Assembly (NCBI GenBank): GCA_023957335.1
Contig: JAMLHC010000005.1
Span: forward strand, 62,001-126,000
Length of the DNA stretch: 64,000 nucleotides
Reading direction: 5' to 3'
Origin: Bacteroidota bacterium
GTDB lineage: Bacteria; Bacteroidota; Bacteroidia; NS11-12g; UBA955
Part shown: in pieces, positions 37,093 to 45,665 of the stretch
Numbering within the stretch: position 1 is the first letter of the stretch
Layout of the letters: every line of letters begins with the position of its first letter
The notes under the pieces: generated by a model
The model's database searches: none
What the model was told of the DNA's origin: nothing
The model's input: only the letters and a program-made list of their open reading frames with translations
Translations under genes and position numbers: made by a program

Positions 37093-38361
37093 ATGATACC
37101 ATTACAGCAAATTAGAGGCGCAAAAGATGAGATAATCCAGAGATTGAATAAGCGTGGAAGAGATTTCAGTTCAGATATAGAGCAATTGGTAAAATTAGAT
37201 GAAGACCGAAGGAAGTGTCAGAAAGAAATGGATACGCTATTGGCACAGTCCAATTCATTCTCCAAAGACATTGCATTAGCTTTTAAAAACGGGAATAAAG
37301 AAGAGGCAGAAAGACTCAAAACGGCATCTTCTGCTATGAAAGAAGAAATTAAGCTTGCAGAAAATAAATATAAAGATTTGAGCGATGATATTCAGCATTT
37401 TATGTACACAATTCCAAACGCACCACATATATCGGTTCCTTTTGGAAAAAGTGCCGAAGAAAATGAAGAAATATTTAAGTGGGGAGAAATACCAAAACTT
37501 GGAGCCAACGCACTGCCGCATTGGGAGTTAGCATCTAAATATAAATTAATTGATTTTGAATTAGGTACTAAAATTGCCGGTGCAGGGTTCCCAGTATATC
37601 AAGGGAAGGGCGCCAGGTTGCAAAGAGCTTTGATAAACTTCTTTTTAGATAAAGCATTGCAGGCAGGGTACATAGAAATTCAACCTCCAATTGTAGTAAA
37701 TGAGGCTTCCGGCTATGGGACTGGACAATTGCCGGACAAAGAAGGGCAGATGTATTATGTGGGATTGGATGATTTGTATTTGATTCCCACAGCCGAAGTT
37801 CCTATTACCAACCTATACAGAGATGTGATACTTAAAGAGGAGGACTTCCCGATTAAGAATGTGGGTTATACACCTTGCTTTCGGAGAGAAGCCGGTTCGT
37901 ATGGAGCACACGTGAGAGGACTGAACAGATTACATCAGTTTGATAAAGTAGAAATTGTACAGATTGCCAATCCCAACAATTCATACAAAGTGTTGGATGA
38001 AATGATTGAGCATGTAAAATCTCTGTTAATGACATTAAATTTACCGTTCAGGATATTGCGACTTTGCGGAGGAGATATGGGGTTTGCAAGTGCATTAACC
38101 TATGACTTTGAAGTATATTCAACAGCACAAGAACGCTGGCTTGAAGTGAGTTCGGTATCCAACTTTGAAGCATTTCAAAGTAACCGACTTAAGCTTCGAT
38201 ACAAAAATGCCGATGGTAAAAGTGAATTAGCTCATACTTTAAACGGAAGTGCAATGGCATTGCCCCGCATTGTTGCTGCCTTACTTGAGAACAATCAAGA
38301 TGCAAACGGAATAAAAATGCCGGAATGTTTGCACTCCTATCTTGGATTTGACCGAATTTAA
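37093..38361 (+). CDS. serS: Seryl-tRNA synthetase
   Basis: 422 residues, class II synthetase. The N-terminal coiled-coil tRNA-binding arm spans about 25-105. Motif 2 is CFRREAGSYGAHVRGLNRLHQF, and motif 3 is within LNGSAMALPRIVAALLENNQ. IPTAEVPITNLYRD and VSSVSNFEAFQSNRLKLRYK are seryl-specific. The Kazal-type gene begins 3 nt after the stop, so cotranscription is likely although the functions are unrelated. Confidence 0.96.
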   Translation: MIPLQQIRGAKDEIIQRLNKRGRDFSSDIEQLVKLDEDRRKCQKEMDTLLAQSNSFSKDIALAFKNGNKEEAERLKTASSAMKEEIKLAENKYKDLSDDIQHFMYTIPNAPHISVPFGKSAEENEEIFKWGEIPKLGANALPHWELASKYKLIDFELGTKIAGAGFPVYQGKGARLQRALINFFLDKALQAGYIEIQPPIVVNEASGYGTGQLPDKEGQMYYVGLDDLYLIPTAEVPITNLYRDVILKEEDFPIKNVGYTPCFRREAGSYGAHVRGLNRLHQFDKVEIVQIANPNNSYKVLDEMIEHVKSLLMTLNLPFRILRLCGGDMGFASALTYDFEVYSTAQERWLEVSSVSNFEAFQSNRLKLRYKNADGKSELAHTLNGSAMALPRIVAALLENNQDANGIKMPECLHSYLGFDRI

Positions 38362-38364
38362 TCT

Positions 38365-38856
38365 ATGCGTAGATTGCGCTTTACATTATCCTTTGCACTT
38401 GTGACTTTTATTGTTTTACGCTCACAAGCTCAATGGATGGAGTGTATTGACCAGACAAGAGTGCAGCCATTGTATCAATGTAATCAAGAATTATTTGATC
38501 CTGTTTGTGGTTGTGACGGAAATACTTATCGCAACTTATGTACTGCCTACAATAACTATGGAGTATCTTATTATACTGGGGGAGTTTGTCAAGGTTTTTT
38601 TATGGATATATATCCCAATCCTATGACTAGTCTTGATCCTATGCATTTGAATATTCAATTTAAAGACGGTGATGTTGGAAATTTGAATATTCGAATTATT
38701 GATTATTTCGGACAATTAGTATTTCAACAACTTTATAACGGAGTGAGCAAAATAGAAACACAGATTGATTTGAAATTTATTAAGCAAGGAATTTATCTCG
38801 TGATAGTTGAATCTAATCATGGGCAATTATGGGTCGAAAGAATTTTAAGAATATGA
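38365..38856 (+). CDS. Secreted Kazal-type protease inhibitor with T9SS sorting domain
   Basis: 163 residues. The signal peptide ends at about residue 23 (LRSQAQ). Six cysteines (C27, C39, C48, C50, C59, C75) and the sequence DPVCGCDGNTYRNLC match the Kazal fold in its bacterial CGC variant, which in characterised members inhibits serine proteases. Residues 82 to the end (YPNPMTSLDP, then IRIIDYFGQLVFQQL, then IYLVIVES) form a T9SS type A sorting domain, so it is probably exported by the GldKLMN machinery encoded about 1.5 kb downstream. It overlaps the MBL gene by 4 nt (ATGA). The target protease is unknown. Confidence 0.82.
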   Translation: MRRLRFTLSFALVTFIVLRSQAQWMECIDQTRVQPLYQCNQELFDPVCGCDGNTYRNLCTAYNNYGVSYYTGGVCQGFFMDIYPNPMTSLDPMHLNIQFKDGDVGNLNIRIIDYFGQLVFQQLYNGVSKIETQIDLKFIKQGIYLVIVESNHGQLWVERILRI

Positions 38857-39695
38857 AGTTACATACAATTGATACTGGTTTTTTTAAACTAGATGGAGGT
38901 GCAATGTTTGGAGTTGTACCCAAAGTGATTTGGAATAAACTAAATCCTGCTGATGAAAATAATCTCTGCACCTGGGCGATGCGTTGCCTTTTAATCGAGA
39001 AAAACGAAAAACGCATTTTGATTGATACAGGAATGGGTAACAAACAAAGTGAAAAATTCTTTAGCTATTATGAACCACATGGAGAGGCTAAATTAGAGAA
39101 GTCAATCAGAAGGGCAGGATTCTCAATGGAAGATATTACGGATGTGATACTAACACATCTTCATTTTGATCATTGTGGAGGAGCGGTTAAATGGAATGAT
39201 AAAAAGGATGGATATGTTCCGACTTTTCCACATGCTACATATTGGTTAGATGAAGACCACCTACAAAGTGCCCTCAATCCTAATCCTCGCGAGAAGGCGT
39301 CTTTCCTTTCCGAAAATATTAATCCCTTAATAGAACAAGGAAGAGTCCAATTTATCAATGGCAGTGATTTTATTATACCGGAGATTACATTTGAAAGATG
39401 CTATGGCCATACAGAATCCATGCTTATTCCAATTATCCGATACAAAGGCAAAGAGGTGATTTATTGTGCAGACTTATTTCCTTCTTCAGCACATCTGCCA
39501 TTGAATTTTGTAATGGGATATGATATCAGGCCGCTCAATGTTATGACAGAAAGAGCGACAATTCTGCAGCGTGCTCTTGAAAATAATAGCATTCTGTATT
39601 TTGAACATGATAAAAATATAGAAGCAGTGACCGTTAAGAACAATGAAAATAATAAGGTCGTTGTAGATGAAGTGTTTAAAATTTCAGAAATTTAA
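38853..39695 (+). CDS. MBL-fold metallo-hydrolase
   Basis: 280 residues. The zinc-binding motif THLHFDHCGG (H102, H104, D106, H107) and the later histidines in CYGHTESM and FEHDKN give a complete two-metal site. RILIDTGMGNKQSEKF and DLFPSSAHLP are typical of the lactonase-like MBL branch (quorum-quenching lactonase relatives), but substrates in this branch vary widely. The start at 38853 overlaps the previous stop as ATGA; the frame's earlier ATG at 38829 is less likely. No signal peptide. Confidence 0.87.
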   Translation: MKLHTIDTGFFKLDGGAMFGVVPKVIWNKLNPADENNLCTWAMRCLLIEKNEKRILIDTGMGNKQSEKFFSYYEPHGEAKLEKSIRRAGFSMEDITDVILTHLHFDHCGGAVKWNDKKDGYVPTFPHATYWLDEDHLQSALNPNPREKASFLSENINPLIEQGRVQFINGSDFIIPEITFERCYGHTESMLIPIIRYKGKEVIYCADLFPSSAHLPLNFVMGYDIRPLNVMTERATILQRALENNSILYFEHDKNIEAVTVKNNENNKVVVDEVFKISEI

Positions 39696-39727
39696 AGTGA
39701 CTATTTGGAAAGATAGCTTAGAAAAAA

Positions 39728-39759
39728 TTTGCATTGTATTCTTTAACAATGCATATTTG
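39728..39759 (+). promoter_or_regulatory. Predicted promoter of the porP-gldKLMN cluster
   Basis: TTTG (39728-39731), a 20-nt spacer and CATATTTG (39752-39759), one base from TAnnTTTG. The transcript would begin near 39763, only about 11 nt before the ATG at 39774. This favours a downstream start for porP. Confidence 0.5.
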
Positions 39760-39812
39760 CTACCTTTAAAAGTATGGTTGTAATACGACAGAGTATGGAT
39801 TTAAAAAACTAC

Positions 39813-40883
39813 ATGAAATCACTTAGAGTCATAGGGAAGGTGTCTTTGGCGTTGATTGCCTTTGGATTTGCAGGTAAAGTCAATGCTCAGCAAGACCCTT
39901 ATTATACCCATTATAATTTTGTTCGTCCACTATTTAATCCGGCAGCAATTGGATTAGACGGTAAGTGGTGTGCGTTTGGAATCTCGCACAGTCAGTATAT
40001 GGGATTAGAAGATAGAACACCGCTATATGAAACACCAAATAATGCCAAGATGCAAGCTGTTCCGGGAGTTGGACCGAAAACCAATGGTGCGGGTATTAGC
40101 ATTCCCATTAATAAATATAATAGAGCAACGGAATCAAGTAAGAATTATGGAGGTGTTGGTTTAGTATTCTATAATGATAAGTTGGGATATGAAGTTAATA
40201 ATGTTGTTAGAGGACAGTTTGCGTATAGGTACTTCTTTAATGAAGATGTTTCTTTATCTGCCGGAGCAGACATTGGTTATTTACAAAAAGGATTAGATGG
40301 TGCAAAACTTCGTGCTATTCAACCCAATGACCCATATATACCGACAAGTTTAGAAACTGACGGAGGTTTAACAGCATCTTTCGGTTTGTTTTATAATAAT
40401 CAAAAGTTTCACAACCTGGTAATTGGGTTAAGTTCAACTAATTTAATGCCTCACGATTATAGATTTGGAAATAATGGAATGGTATTTTCAAAAACAGCAA
40501 GACATTACTATGTATTAGGTAGTATGGAAATGCCTAACTTTATAGGAAACCCTTCTTTAACATTTATGCCATCCGTCCTTTTCAAGTATAATGCAAAACT
40601 ACAAGCGGATGCCACAGCATTAGTTGAATATATGGAAACTATTAGCGGAGGCTTAGGATATCGTTCAATAAGTGATGCATTATCACTTATGTTTGGATAT
40701 AAATATAAAGGCATTAGGGTGGGGCTTAGTTATGATGTAACATTAAGCAGATTGAGAAAAGTAAGTAATGGTACATTTGAGGTTGTTGCCAATTATTGCT
40801 GGATTATTATACCGCCACCACCACCGGGTGTAATTCCTATTCTTACTCCATTATGGATTGATAGGGAAAGCAGCCAAGAATAA
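39813..40883 (+). CDS. porP: PorP/SprF family T9SS outer-membrane protein
   Basis: 356 residues from the chosen start. A signal peptide (MKSLRVIGKVSLALIAFGFAGKVNA) is followed by QQDPYYTHYNFVRPLFNPAAIG, the family hallmark, and then beta-strand-rich sequence typical of an outer-membrane barrel. PorP is a T9SS component; SprF relatives help export the adhesin SprB. The frame is open to ATGs at 39774 and 39795, but the predicted promoter and signal-peptide length favour 39813, which also has an A-rich upstream stretch. It is the first gene of the porP-gldK-L-M-N order seen in other Bacteroidota. Confidence 0.88.
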   Translation: MKSLRVIGKVSLALIAFGFAGKVNAQQDPYYTHYNFVRPLFNPAAIGLDGKWCAFGISHSQYMGLEDRTPLYETPNNAKMQAVPGVGPKTNGAGISIPINKYNRATESSKNYGGVGLVFYNDKLGYEVNNVVRGQFAYRYFFNEDVSLSAGADIGYLQKGLDGAKLRAIQPNDPYIPTSLETDGGLTASFGLFYNNQKFHNLVIGLSSTNLMPHDYRFGNNGMVFSKTARHYYVLGSMEMPNFIGNPSLTFMPSVLFKYNAKLQADATALVEYMETISGGLGYRSISDALSLMFGYKYKGIRVGLSYDVTLSRLRKVSNGTFEVVANYCWIIIPPPPPGVIPILTPLWIDRESSQE

Positions 40884-40967
40884 TTAATGAATCAATACAC
40901 AATATTAAAAATAAAGAAACGTTTAGAAAGTCTGACAGCATATAAATAAACGATTAAATTATCACAG

Positions 40968-42383
40968 ATGAAGCAATTTAAATCAAAGTTATTTTCAGTA
41001 ACACAAAGTAAATTGGGGAATTTACTTACCTTAGAAAATAGTTCAAGAAAGAAAAAACTTATCAATTCATTCAAGATGATAGGTTTGGCAGTGATGTTTT
41101 CAATAATAGGATGCGGACCCGGCAATACCGGAGATGTTATTGGAGTACAGGGAAGACGTGCTTGGTTTCACCCAACACCTTTTGGAATGGTATATGTTCC
41201 GACCGGTTCATTTAACACAGGACAAAGTGACGAGGATATTTTTCACAGTTACTTGGCTCCGAATAAACAAATGACGATTGCAGGTTTTTGGATTGATGAA
41301 ACCGAGATTACTAATAATGAATATCGTCAATTTGTTCAATATGTAATTGATTCTCTCGCTATTGAGATGCTTGATAATGATCTATATTTTGTAGAAGATC
41401 CTAATTCAGGTGAACGTTTTATTAATTGGAGAGAAGTACGTAGAAGTTTTTATGTTGATAATCCTGATATTCAAGATGATATTGCCGATATGTTTGTCTC
41501 TGAAGATGAACGTTTTAGACATAAGAAAGAAATTGACACCAGAAAACTATTTTATAGCTATGATTGGATAGATTATTTTGATGCAGCAACAAATGGAGAA
41601 AACTTAGATAGATATAATCCTGCACCTCGTAAAAAATTTATAAGAAAGGAGCGTACTCTAATATATCCTGATACATTGTGCTTTATCAGAGACTTTACAT
41701 ATTCATATAATGAGCCAATGGCACGTCATTATTTTCACCACGTAAAATATGATGATTATCCGGTAGTAGGCGTAAATTGGCACATGGCTAATGCATTCTC
41801 ATATTGGAGAACCTATTACAAAGAGGATTATTGGAATAGTATTGGAGCACCACCTACTGAAGATTATAGACTCCCTACGGAATACGAATGGGAATATGCA
41901 GCTAGAGGTGGAAGGATTGGTAATAAATATCCATGGGGCGGACCCTACACGCGTAATTCAAAAGGTTGTATGCTTGCTAATTTCAAACCTTTAAGAGGTA
42001 ATTATGGCGCAGATGGTGGTTTATACCCTGTTAGAGCAGATTCATATTTTCCGAATGATTATGGTATCTATAATATGGCTGGAAATGTAAGCGAGTGGAC
42101 AAGAAATGCTTTTGAAATTTCTTCAAACATCTTCACTCATGACTTAAACGGTGATTATAGAATATCCATTCCTGAATACGTTGAACAAAATGGTAAATTT
42201 ACAAGAGAAGGCTCTGACGTTACTTTAAAGAGAAAAGTTATCAGAGGTGGTTCATGGAAAGATATAGCATACTTTATTGAGAATGGTGCAAGAACATATG
42301 AATATCAGGACTCTTGCAGATCATTCATCGGATTTAGAAATGTTCAAAGTTACATTGGAAGATCCAATAGAGATTCAAAATAA
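40968..42383 (+). CDS. gldK: T9SS ring lipoprotein GldK/PorK
   Basis: 471 residues. The lipobox SIIGC places the lipidated Cys at about 49, after an unusually long basic n-region. The rest is a formylglycine-generating-enzyme-like (SUMF1) fold: YVPTGSFNTGQSDED, IDETEITNNEYRQF, VGVNWHMANAFSYW, LPTEYEWEYAARGG, GIYNMAGNVSEWTRN and VIRGGSWKD. GldK pairs with GldN to form the periplasmic ring of the T9SS under the outer membrane. The next ATG (41076) would leave almost no charged n-region, so the first ATG is kept. Confidence 0.94.
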   Translation: MKQFKSKLFSVTQSKLGNLLTLENSSRKKKLINSFKMIGLAVMFSIIGCGPGNTGDVIGVQGRRAWFHPTPFGMVYVPTGSFNTGQSDEDIFHSYLAPNKQMTIAGFWIDETEITNNEYRQFVQYVIDSLAIEMLDNDLYFVEDPNSGERFINWREVRRSFYVDNPDIQDDIADMFVSEDERFRHKKEIDTRKLFYSYDWIDYFDAATNGENLDRYNPAPRKKFIRKERTLIYPDTLCFIRDFTYSYNEPMARHYFHHVKYDDYPVVGVNWHMANAFSYWRTYYKEDYWNSIGAPPTEDYRLPTEYEWEYAARGGRIGNKYPWGGPYTRNSKGCMLANFKPLRGNYGADGGLYPVRADSYFPNDYGIYNMAGNVSEWTRNAFEISSNIFTHDLNGDYRISIPEYVEQNGKFTREGSDVTLKRKVIRGGSWKDIAYFIENGARTYEYQDSCRSFIGFRNVQSYIGRSNRDSK

Positions 42384-42443
42384 ATCACATCTAAATATAA
42401 AATTAACAAACAATAAAAATTAAAACAATTAAAAAATTCAATT

Positions 42444-43097
42444 ATGGCAAATTTTACAGAATCAAAAGGTTTTAAGAAGTTCATGGGACTTGCTTACGGT
42501 TATGGCGCATCTATAGTTATTATCGGTGCATTATTTAAAATTCTTCACTGGCCGGGTGCTGATATTATGCTTATTATTGGTCTTGGTACTGAAGCGTTTC
42601 TTTTTGCACTTTCAGCATATGAACCTGCCAAAAAAGAATGGGACTGGTCATTGGTTTATCCCGAGTTTGCAGGAATGGATCCTATGGAAAAACAAAAAGA
42701 AAATAAAGGAACTGTTACACAGCAACTCGATAAAATGCTTGAAGAAGCTAAGGTTGGTCCAGAACTAATTAATAGTTTAGGAGCAGGTCTAAAATCATTA
42801 AGCGCTAACGTAAATGAAATGGCTAATTTAAGTAACACAACAGTAGCAACCAATGAGTTTAATCAAAATATTCAAAAAGCATCTAAGTCTATTGAGAACG
42901 TAAGTGCAGTGAGTGAGAATATTTCTCAATCATTAAACTCGTTTTCAGGTGGTCTTACAAACTTAGTTGATAACCTTTCTAGTACAGGTGATCAAGCAGG
43001 AGAGTTTAAAACTAACTTATCTAAGTTGAATACTAATATTTCCAATTTAAATAATATTTATGGAAATATGTTGAGTGCAATGACTGGCTCACGTTAA
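42444..43097 (+). CDS. gldL: T9SS motor protein GldL/PorL
   Basis: 217 residues. Two membrane helices at about 15-36 (GLAYGYGASIVIIGALFKILHWPG) and 39-58 (ADIMLIIGLGTEAFLFALSAYEP) carry the conserved acidic residue in the second helix. A cytoplasmic coiled-coil-like tail rich in Ser/Asn follows. GldL pentamers with a GldM dimer form the proton-driven rotary motor of gliding and T9SS export. It lies between gldK and gldM. Confidence 0.95.
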   Translation: MANFTESKGFKKFMGLAYGYGASIVIIGALFKILHWPGADIMLIIGLGTEAFLFALSAYEPAKKEWDWSLVYPEFAGMDPMEKQKENKGTVTQQLDKMLEEAKVGPELINSLGAGLKSLSANVNEMANLSNTTVATNEFNQNIQKASKSIENVSAVSENISQSLNSFSGGLTNLVDNLSSTGDQAGEFKTNLSKLNTNISNLNNIYGNMLSAMTGSR

Positions 43098-43132
43098 TTT
43101 ATTCATTATTACAATTAAGATTAATTTAAGTT

Positions 43133-44722
43133 ATGTCTAGTGTAAGTGATTTGAATGCAAGACAGAGGATGATTAACATGATGTATCTCGTGTTACTCGC
43201 TCTTCTTGCTTTGAACGTATCAAAAGAGATATTGAAATCTTTCCATTTGATGGAAGTTTCGTTTGAAAATGCCAAAACAAGCATCGATGATAAGAATGCA
43301 ATTGTTATGCAGCAATTCGATGCATCTATGCAATCAAATGAAGCAAGAACAAAAGAATGGTTTGAGAAAGCAAAAGAAGTTAGAAAGATTTCCAAAGAAT
43401 TCTGTGACTATGTTGATAAAGTGAAATTAACTATTGAAAAGAATGCAGGCGGAAGATTACCAGTTGCACAAGGTGAAGCAGCCGGTACATTAACAGAGTT
43501 ATCTGCGCCTGATCAAATGGAAAAACATGCTAACTATTTTGAAAATGAAAAACATGGTAAGGAGTTGCAAGATGCTATAGAAAAAGCAAGAAAAGATATG
43601 ATTGCCGTTCTTAATCATCCTAAAATTGACAAAAATATTCCGATCAATTTAGATAAAAATTCTGCTTTAAGAGCTGAAGACCCTAATACAAAAGGTACAA
43701 ATAAAAGTAATTGGGTTTCAATGTATTTAGTTCATTCTCCTTTAGCAGGTGTTACTGCATTGTTATCAAAAACTGAAAGTGATGCAAAAAACCTTGAAGC
43801 TGAAGTGCTTAATGTTTTAATTAAGCAAATCGATGCTGCAACGATTAAATTTGATGCTGTTGAAGCAAAAATTATTGCACCATCTAGCTATATTATGTCA
43901 GGTTCACAATATCAAGCTGAAATTGTTTTGATGGCACTGAATACTACTGCCGAACCTACAATTTTTGTAAATGGAGAAAAGATACCTGTTGAAGGTGGTA
44001 AAGGAATTTATAAAGTACCGGCTTCCGGTGCCGGAGTTCATCCTGTGAAAGGTTATATTGAAGTTGAAGGACCTGATGGAATAGAAAAAAAGGAATTTTC
44101 TACAGAATGGCAATCCTTTCAACCTGCAGCAACTATATCCGCAGAAGCTATGAATGTGCTTTATATTGGTCTTGAAAATCCTATTTCTGTTTCGGTACCT
44201 GGTTTCAGAGCAGAAGATGTAGTTGTGTCGGCTGGTGCCGGTTGCGTTCTATCTAAAACCACTGGAACCGGAAAGTATATAGCAAAGGTATCACGTGTTC
44301 AAGGAAGTAAAACTAAAATTTCTGCCAGTGTTAAGATGCCTGATGGTACTTCAAGACAAATGGGAATGATGGAATACAGAATTCGTGAAGTTCCTAACCC
44401 AGAACCTATGTATGGTACTTTGACTAGTGGAGCACAAGGAAAAGGAGCATTGATGGCTCAATCTACTTTGAATGCTTCGTTAGGAGCGGGTTTTGCTTTT
44501 GAGGGTGTGAGATTTATTGTTACAAAATACTCTGCTTTACTTGTACCAAGAGTTGGAAATGCTCGTCCTGTTACTGTTAATGGTAGTTCGTTGGCAAATG
44601 TGAATAGTTTAGTTTCAAGTGCAAAAGCTGGTGACAAACTTATCATAGCTAATGTAGAGTGTAAAGGACCGGGTGGCATTCAAAAGAAATTAACCGCTAG
44701 TTTGGTTATAGACATTAAATAA
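43133..44722 (+). CDS. gldM: T9SS motor protein GldM/PorM
   Basis: 529 residues. A single N-terminal helix (RQRMINMMYLVLLALLALNVSKEIL) sits in the GldL pentamer. The long periplasmic part is made of helical D1 and Ig-like D2-D4 domains, which reach the GldK/GldN ring. VSKEILKSFHLMEVSFENA and the later EAMNVLYIGLENPISVSVPG are family-conserved blocks. It follows gldL after 35 nt and precedes gldN by 17 nt. Confidence 0.95.
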   Translation: MSSVSDLNARQRMINMMYLVLLALLALNVSKEILKSFHLMEVSFENAKTSIDDKNAIVMQQFDASMQSNEARTKEWFEKAKEVRKISKEFCDYVDKVKLTIEKNAGGRLPVAQGEAAGTLTELSAPDQMEKHANYFENEKHGKELQDAIEKARKDMIAVLNHPKIDKNIPINLDKNSALRAEDPNTKGTNKSNWVSMYLVHSPLAGVTALLSKTESDAKNLEAEVLNVLIKQIDAATIKFDAVEAKIIAPSSYIMSGSQYQAEIVLMALNTTAEPTIFVNGEKIPVEGGKGIYKVPASGAGVHPVKGYIEVEGPDGIEKKEFSTEWQSFQPAATISAEAMNVLYIGLENPISVSVPGFRAEDVVVSAGAGCVLSKTTGTGKYIAKVSRVQGSKTKISASVKMPDGTSRQMGMMEYRIREVPNPEPMYGTLTSGAQGKGALMAQSTLNASLGAGFAFEGVRFIVTKYSALLVPRVGNARPVTVNGSSLANVNSLVSSAKAGDKLIIANVECKGPGGIQKKLTASLVIDIK

Positions 44723-44739
44723 GTTTTTTATATATAAAC

Positions 44740-45594
44740 ATGAAGAAGTCATTTGTTTTTGGATTTACATTATTCTTGAGCATTTCTGCATTTGCTCAAC
44801 AACCTAACTTTGAGGAGTTTGTTCCTATTAGTGGAGAACAAAATCCTTATGAAAAGAAGGCGATTAATGAGCGTCCCGTTATTAAGTACCCTTTTCTACA
44901 AGAAGCGGATGTGAAATATCAGAAAAAGATTCATAGGATTATTGATTGTCGCCAGAAAATGAATAAAATTCTTGAATGGCCCAAAAACCCATTATATCAA
45001 TATATATATGGATATGCAATAGATGGTACTTTAAAAGCATATAATAATGACTCTCTCTATTCTTGGATGACACCTGAACACGCTCAAACGTTGGGTTCTA
45101 AGGAATATACAATTCAGGTTCCTAACCCACTTGGAGATCCTGATGACCCGTTTGATGTTATTGATTCAACTATTCGAGAGAAATTTGAAGCTTATAAAAT
45201 TAAAAAATATATGCTTCTTGAGGATTGGTACTTTGACCATAAACACTCTGTTTTTAAACCCAGAATTATGGCTATTGCGCCCATGTATATGCTTGAATTT
45301 GGAGGTGTAGAAGTTGGTGAACAACCTATGTTTTGGCTTAAAATGGATGATTTAAGACCTCTGATTAAGAATCTGGAAGTGTTTAATTCTGAAAATGATG
45401 CGTCTCGTATATCCTATGATCATTTTTTCCAATTTAGACTCTTCGATAGTTACATTGTTAAACAATCAAATATGTATGATCTATACATTAAAGATTATGA
45501 GGAGTTTAAGGATGATAACATGGCTGCATTATTAAAAAGCGAAGAAATTAAAAACAACTTATTCATTTTTGAACACGATCTTTGGGAATATTAA
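44740..45594 (+). CDS. gldN: T9SS ring protein GldN/PorN
   Basis: 284 residues with a signal peptide (MKKSFVFGFTLFLSISAFAQQ). DVKYQKKIHRIIDCRQKMNKIL and FEAYKIKKYMLLEDWYFDHKHSVFKPRIMAIAPM match GldN. It forms the GldK-GldN ring of the secretion machine. It is the last gene of the cluster and is followed by a strong terminator. Confidence 0.94.
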   Translation: MKKSFVFGFTLFLSISAFAQQPNFEEFVPISGEQNPYEKKAINERPVIKYPFLQEADVKYQKKIHRIIDCRQKMNKILEWPKNPLYQYIYGYAIDGTLKAYNNDSLYSWMTPEHAQTLGSKEYTIQVPNPLGDPDDPFDVIDSTIREKFEAYKIKKYMLLEDWYFDHKHSVFKPRIMAIAPMYMLEFGGVEVGEQPMFWLKMDDLRPLIKNLEVFNSENDASRISYDHFFQFRLFDSYIVKQSNMYDLYIKDYEEFKDDNMAALLKSEEIKNNLFIFEHDLWEY

Positions 45595-45612
45595 TTCCTT
45601 CTGATTCTAAGT

Positions 45613-45646
45613 AAAGCCTCTCGTTGTAACGAGGGGCTTTTTTTTT
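45613..45646 (+). terminator. Rho-independent terminator after gldN
   Basis: Arms 45613-45625 and 45628-45640 (AAAGCCTCTCGTT and AACGAGGGGCTTT, one G:T pair) form a strong hairpin whose innermost pairs must open to leave a loop. A T tract to 45646 follows. It closes the T9SS cluster. Confidence 0.9.
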
Positions 45647-45653
45647 ATTTTTG
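45623..45653 (+). promoter_or_regulatory. Possible ftcD promoter overlapping the gldN terminator
   Basis: GTTG (45623-45626), a 19-nt spacer and a perfect TATTTTTG box (45646-45653), 12 nt before the ATG at 45666. The -33 half lies inside the gldN terminator hairpin. Confidence 0.4.
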
Positions 45654-45665
45654 TGTCTGTTTGAA

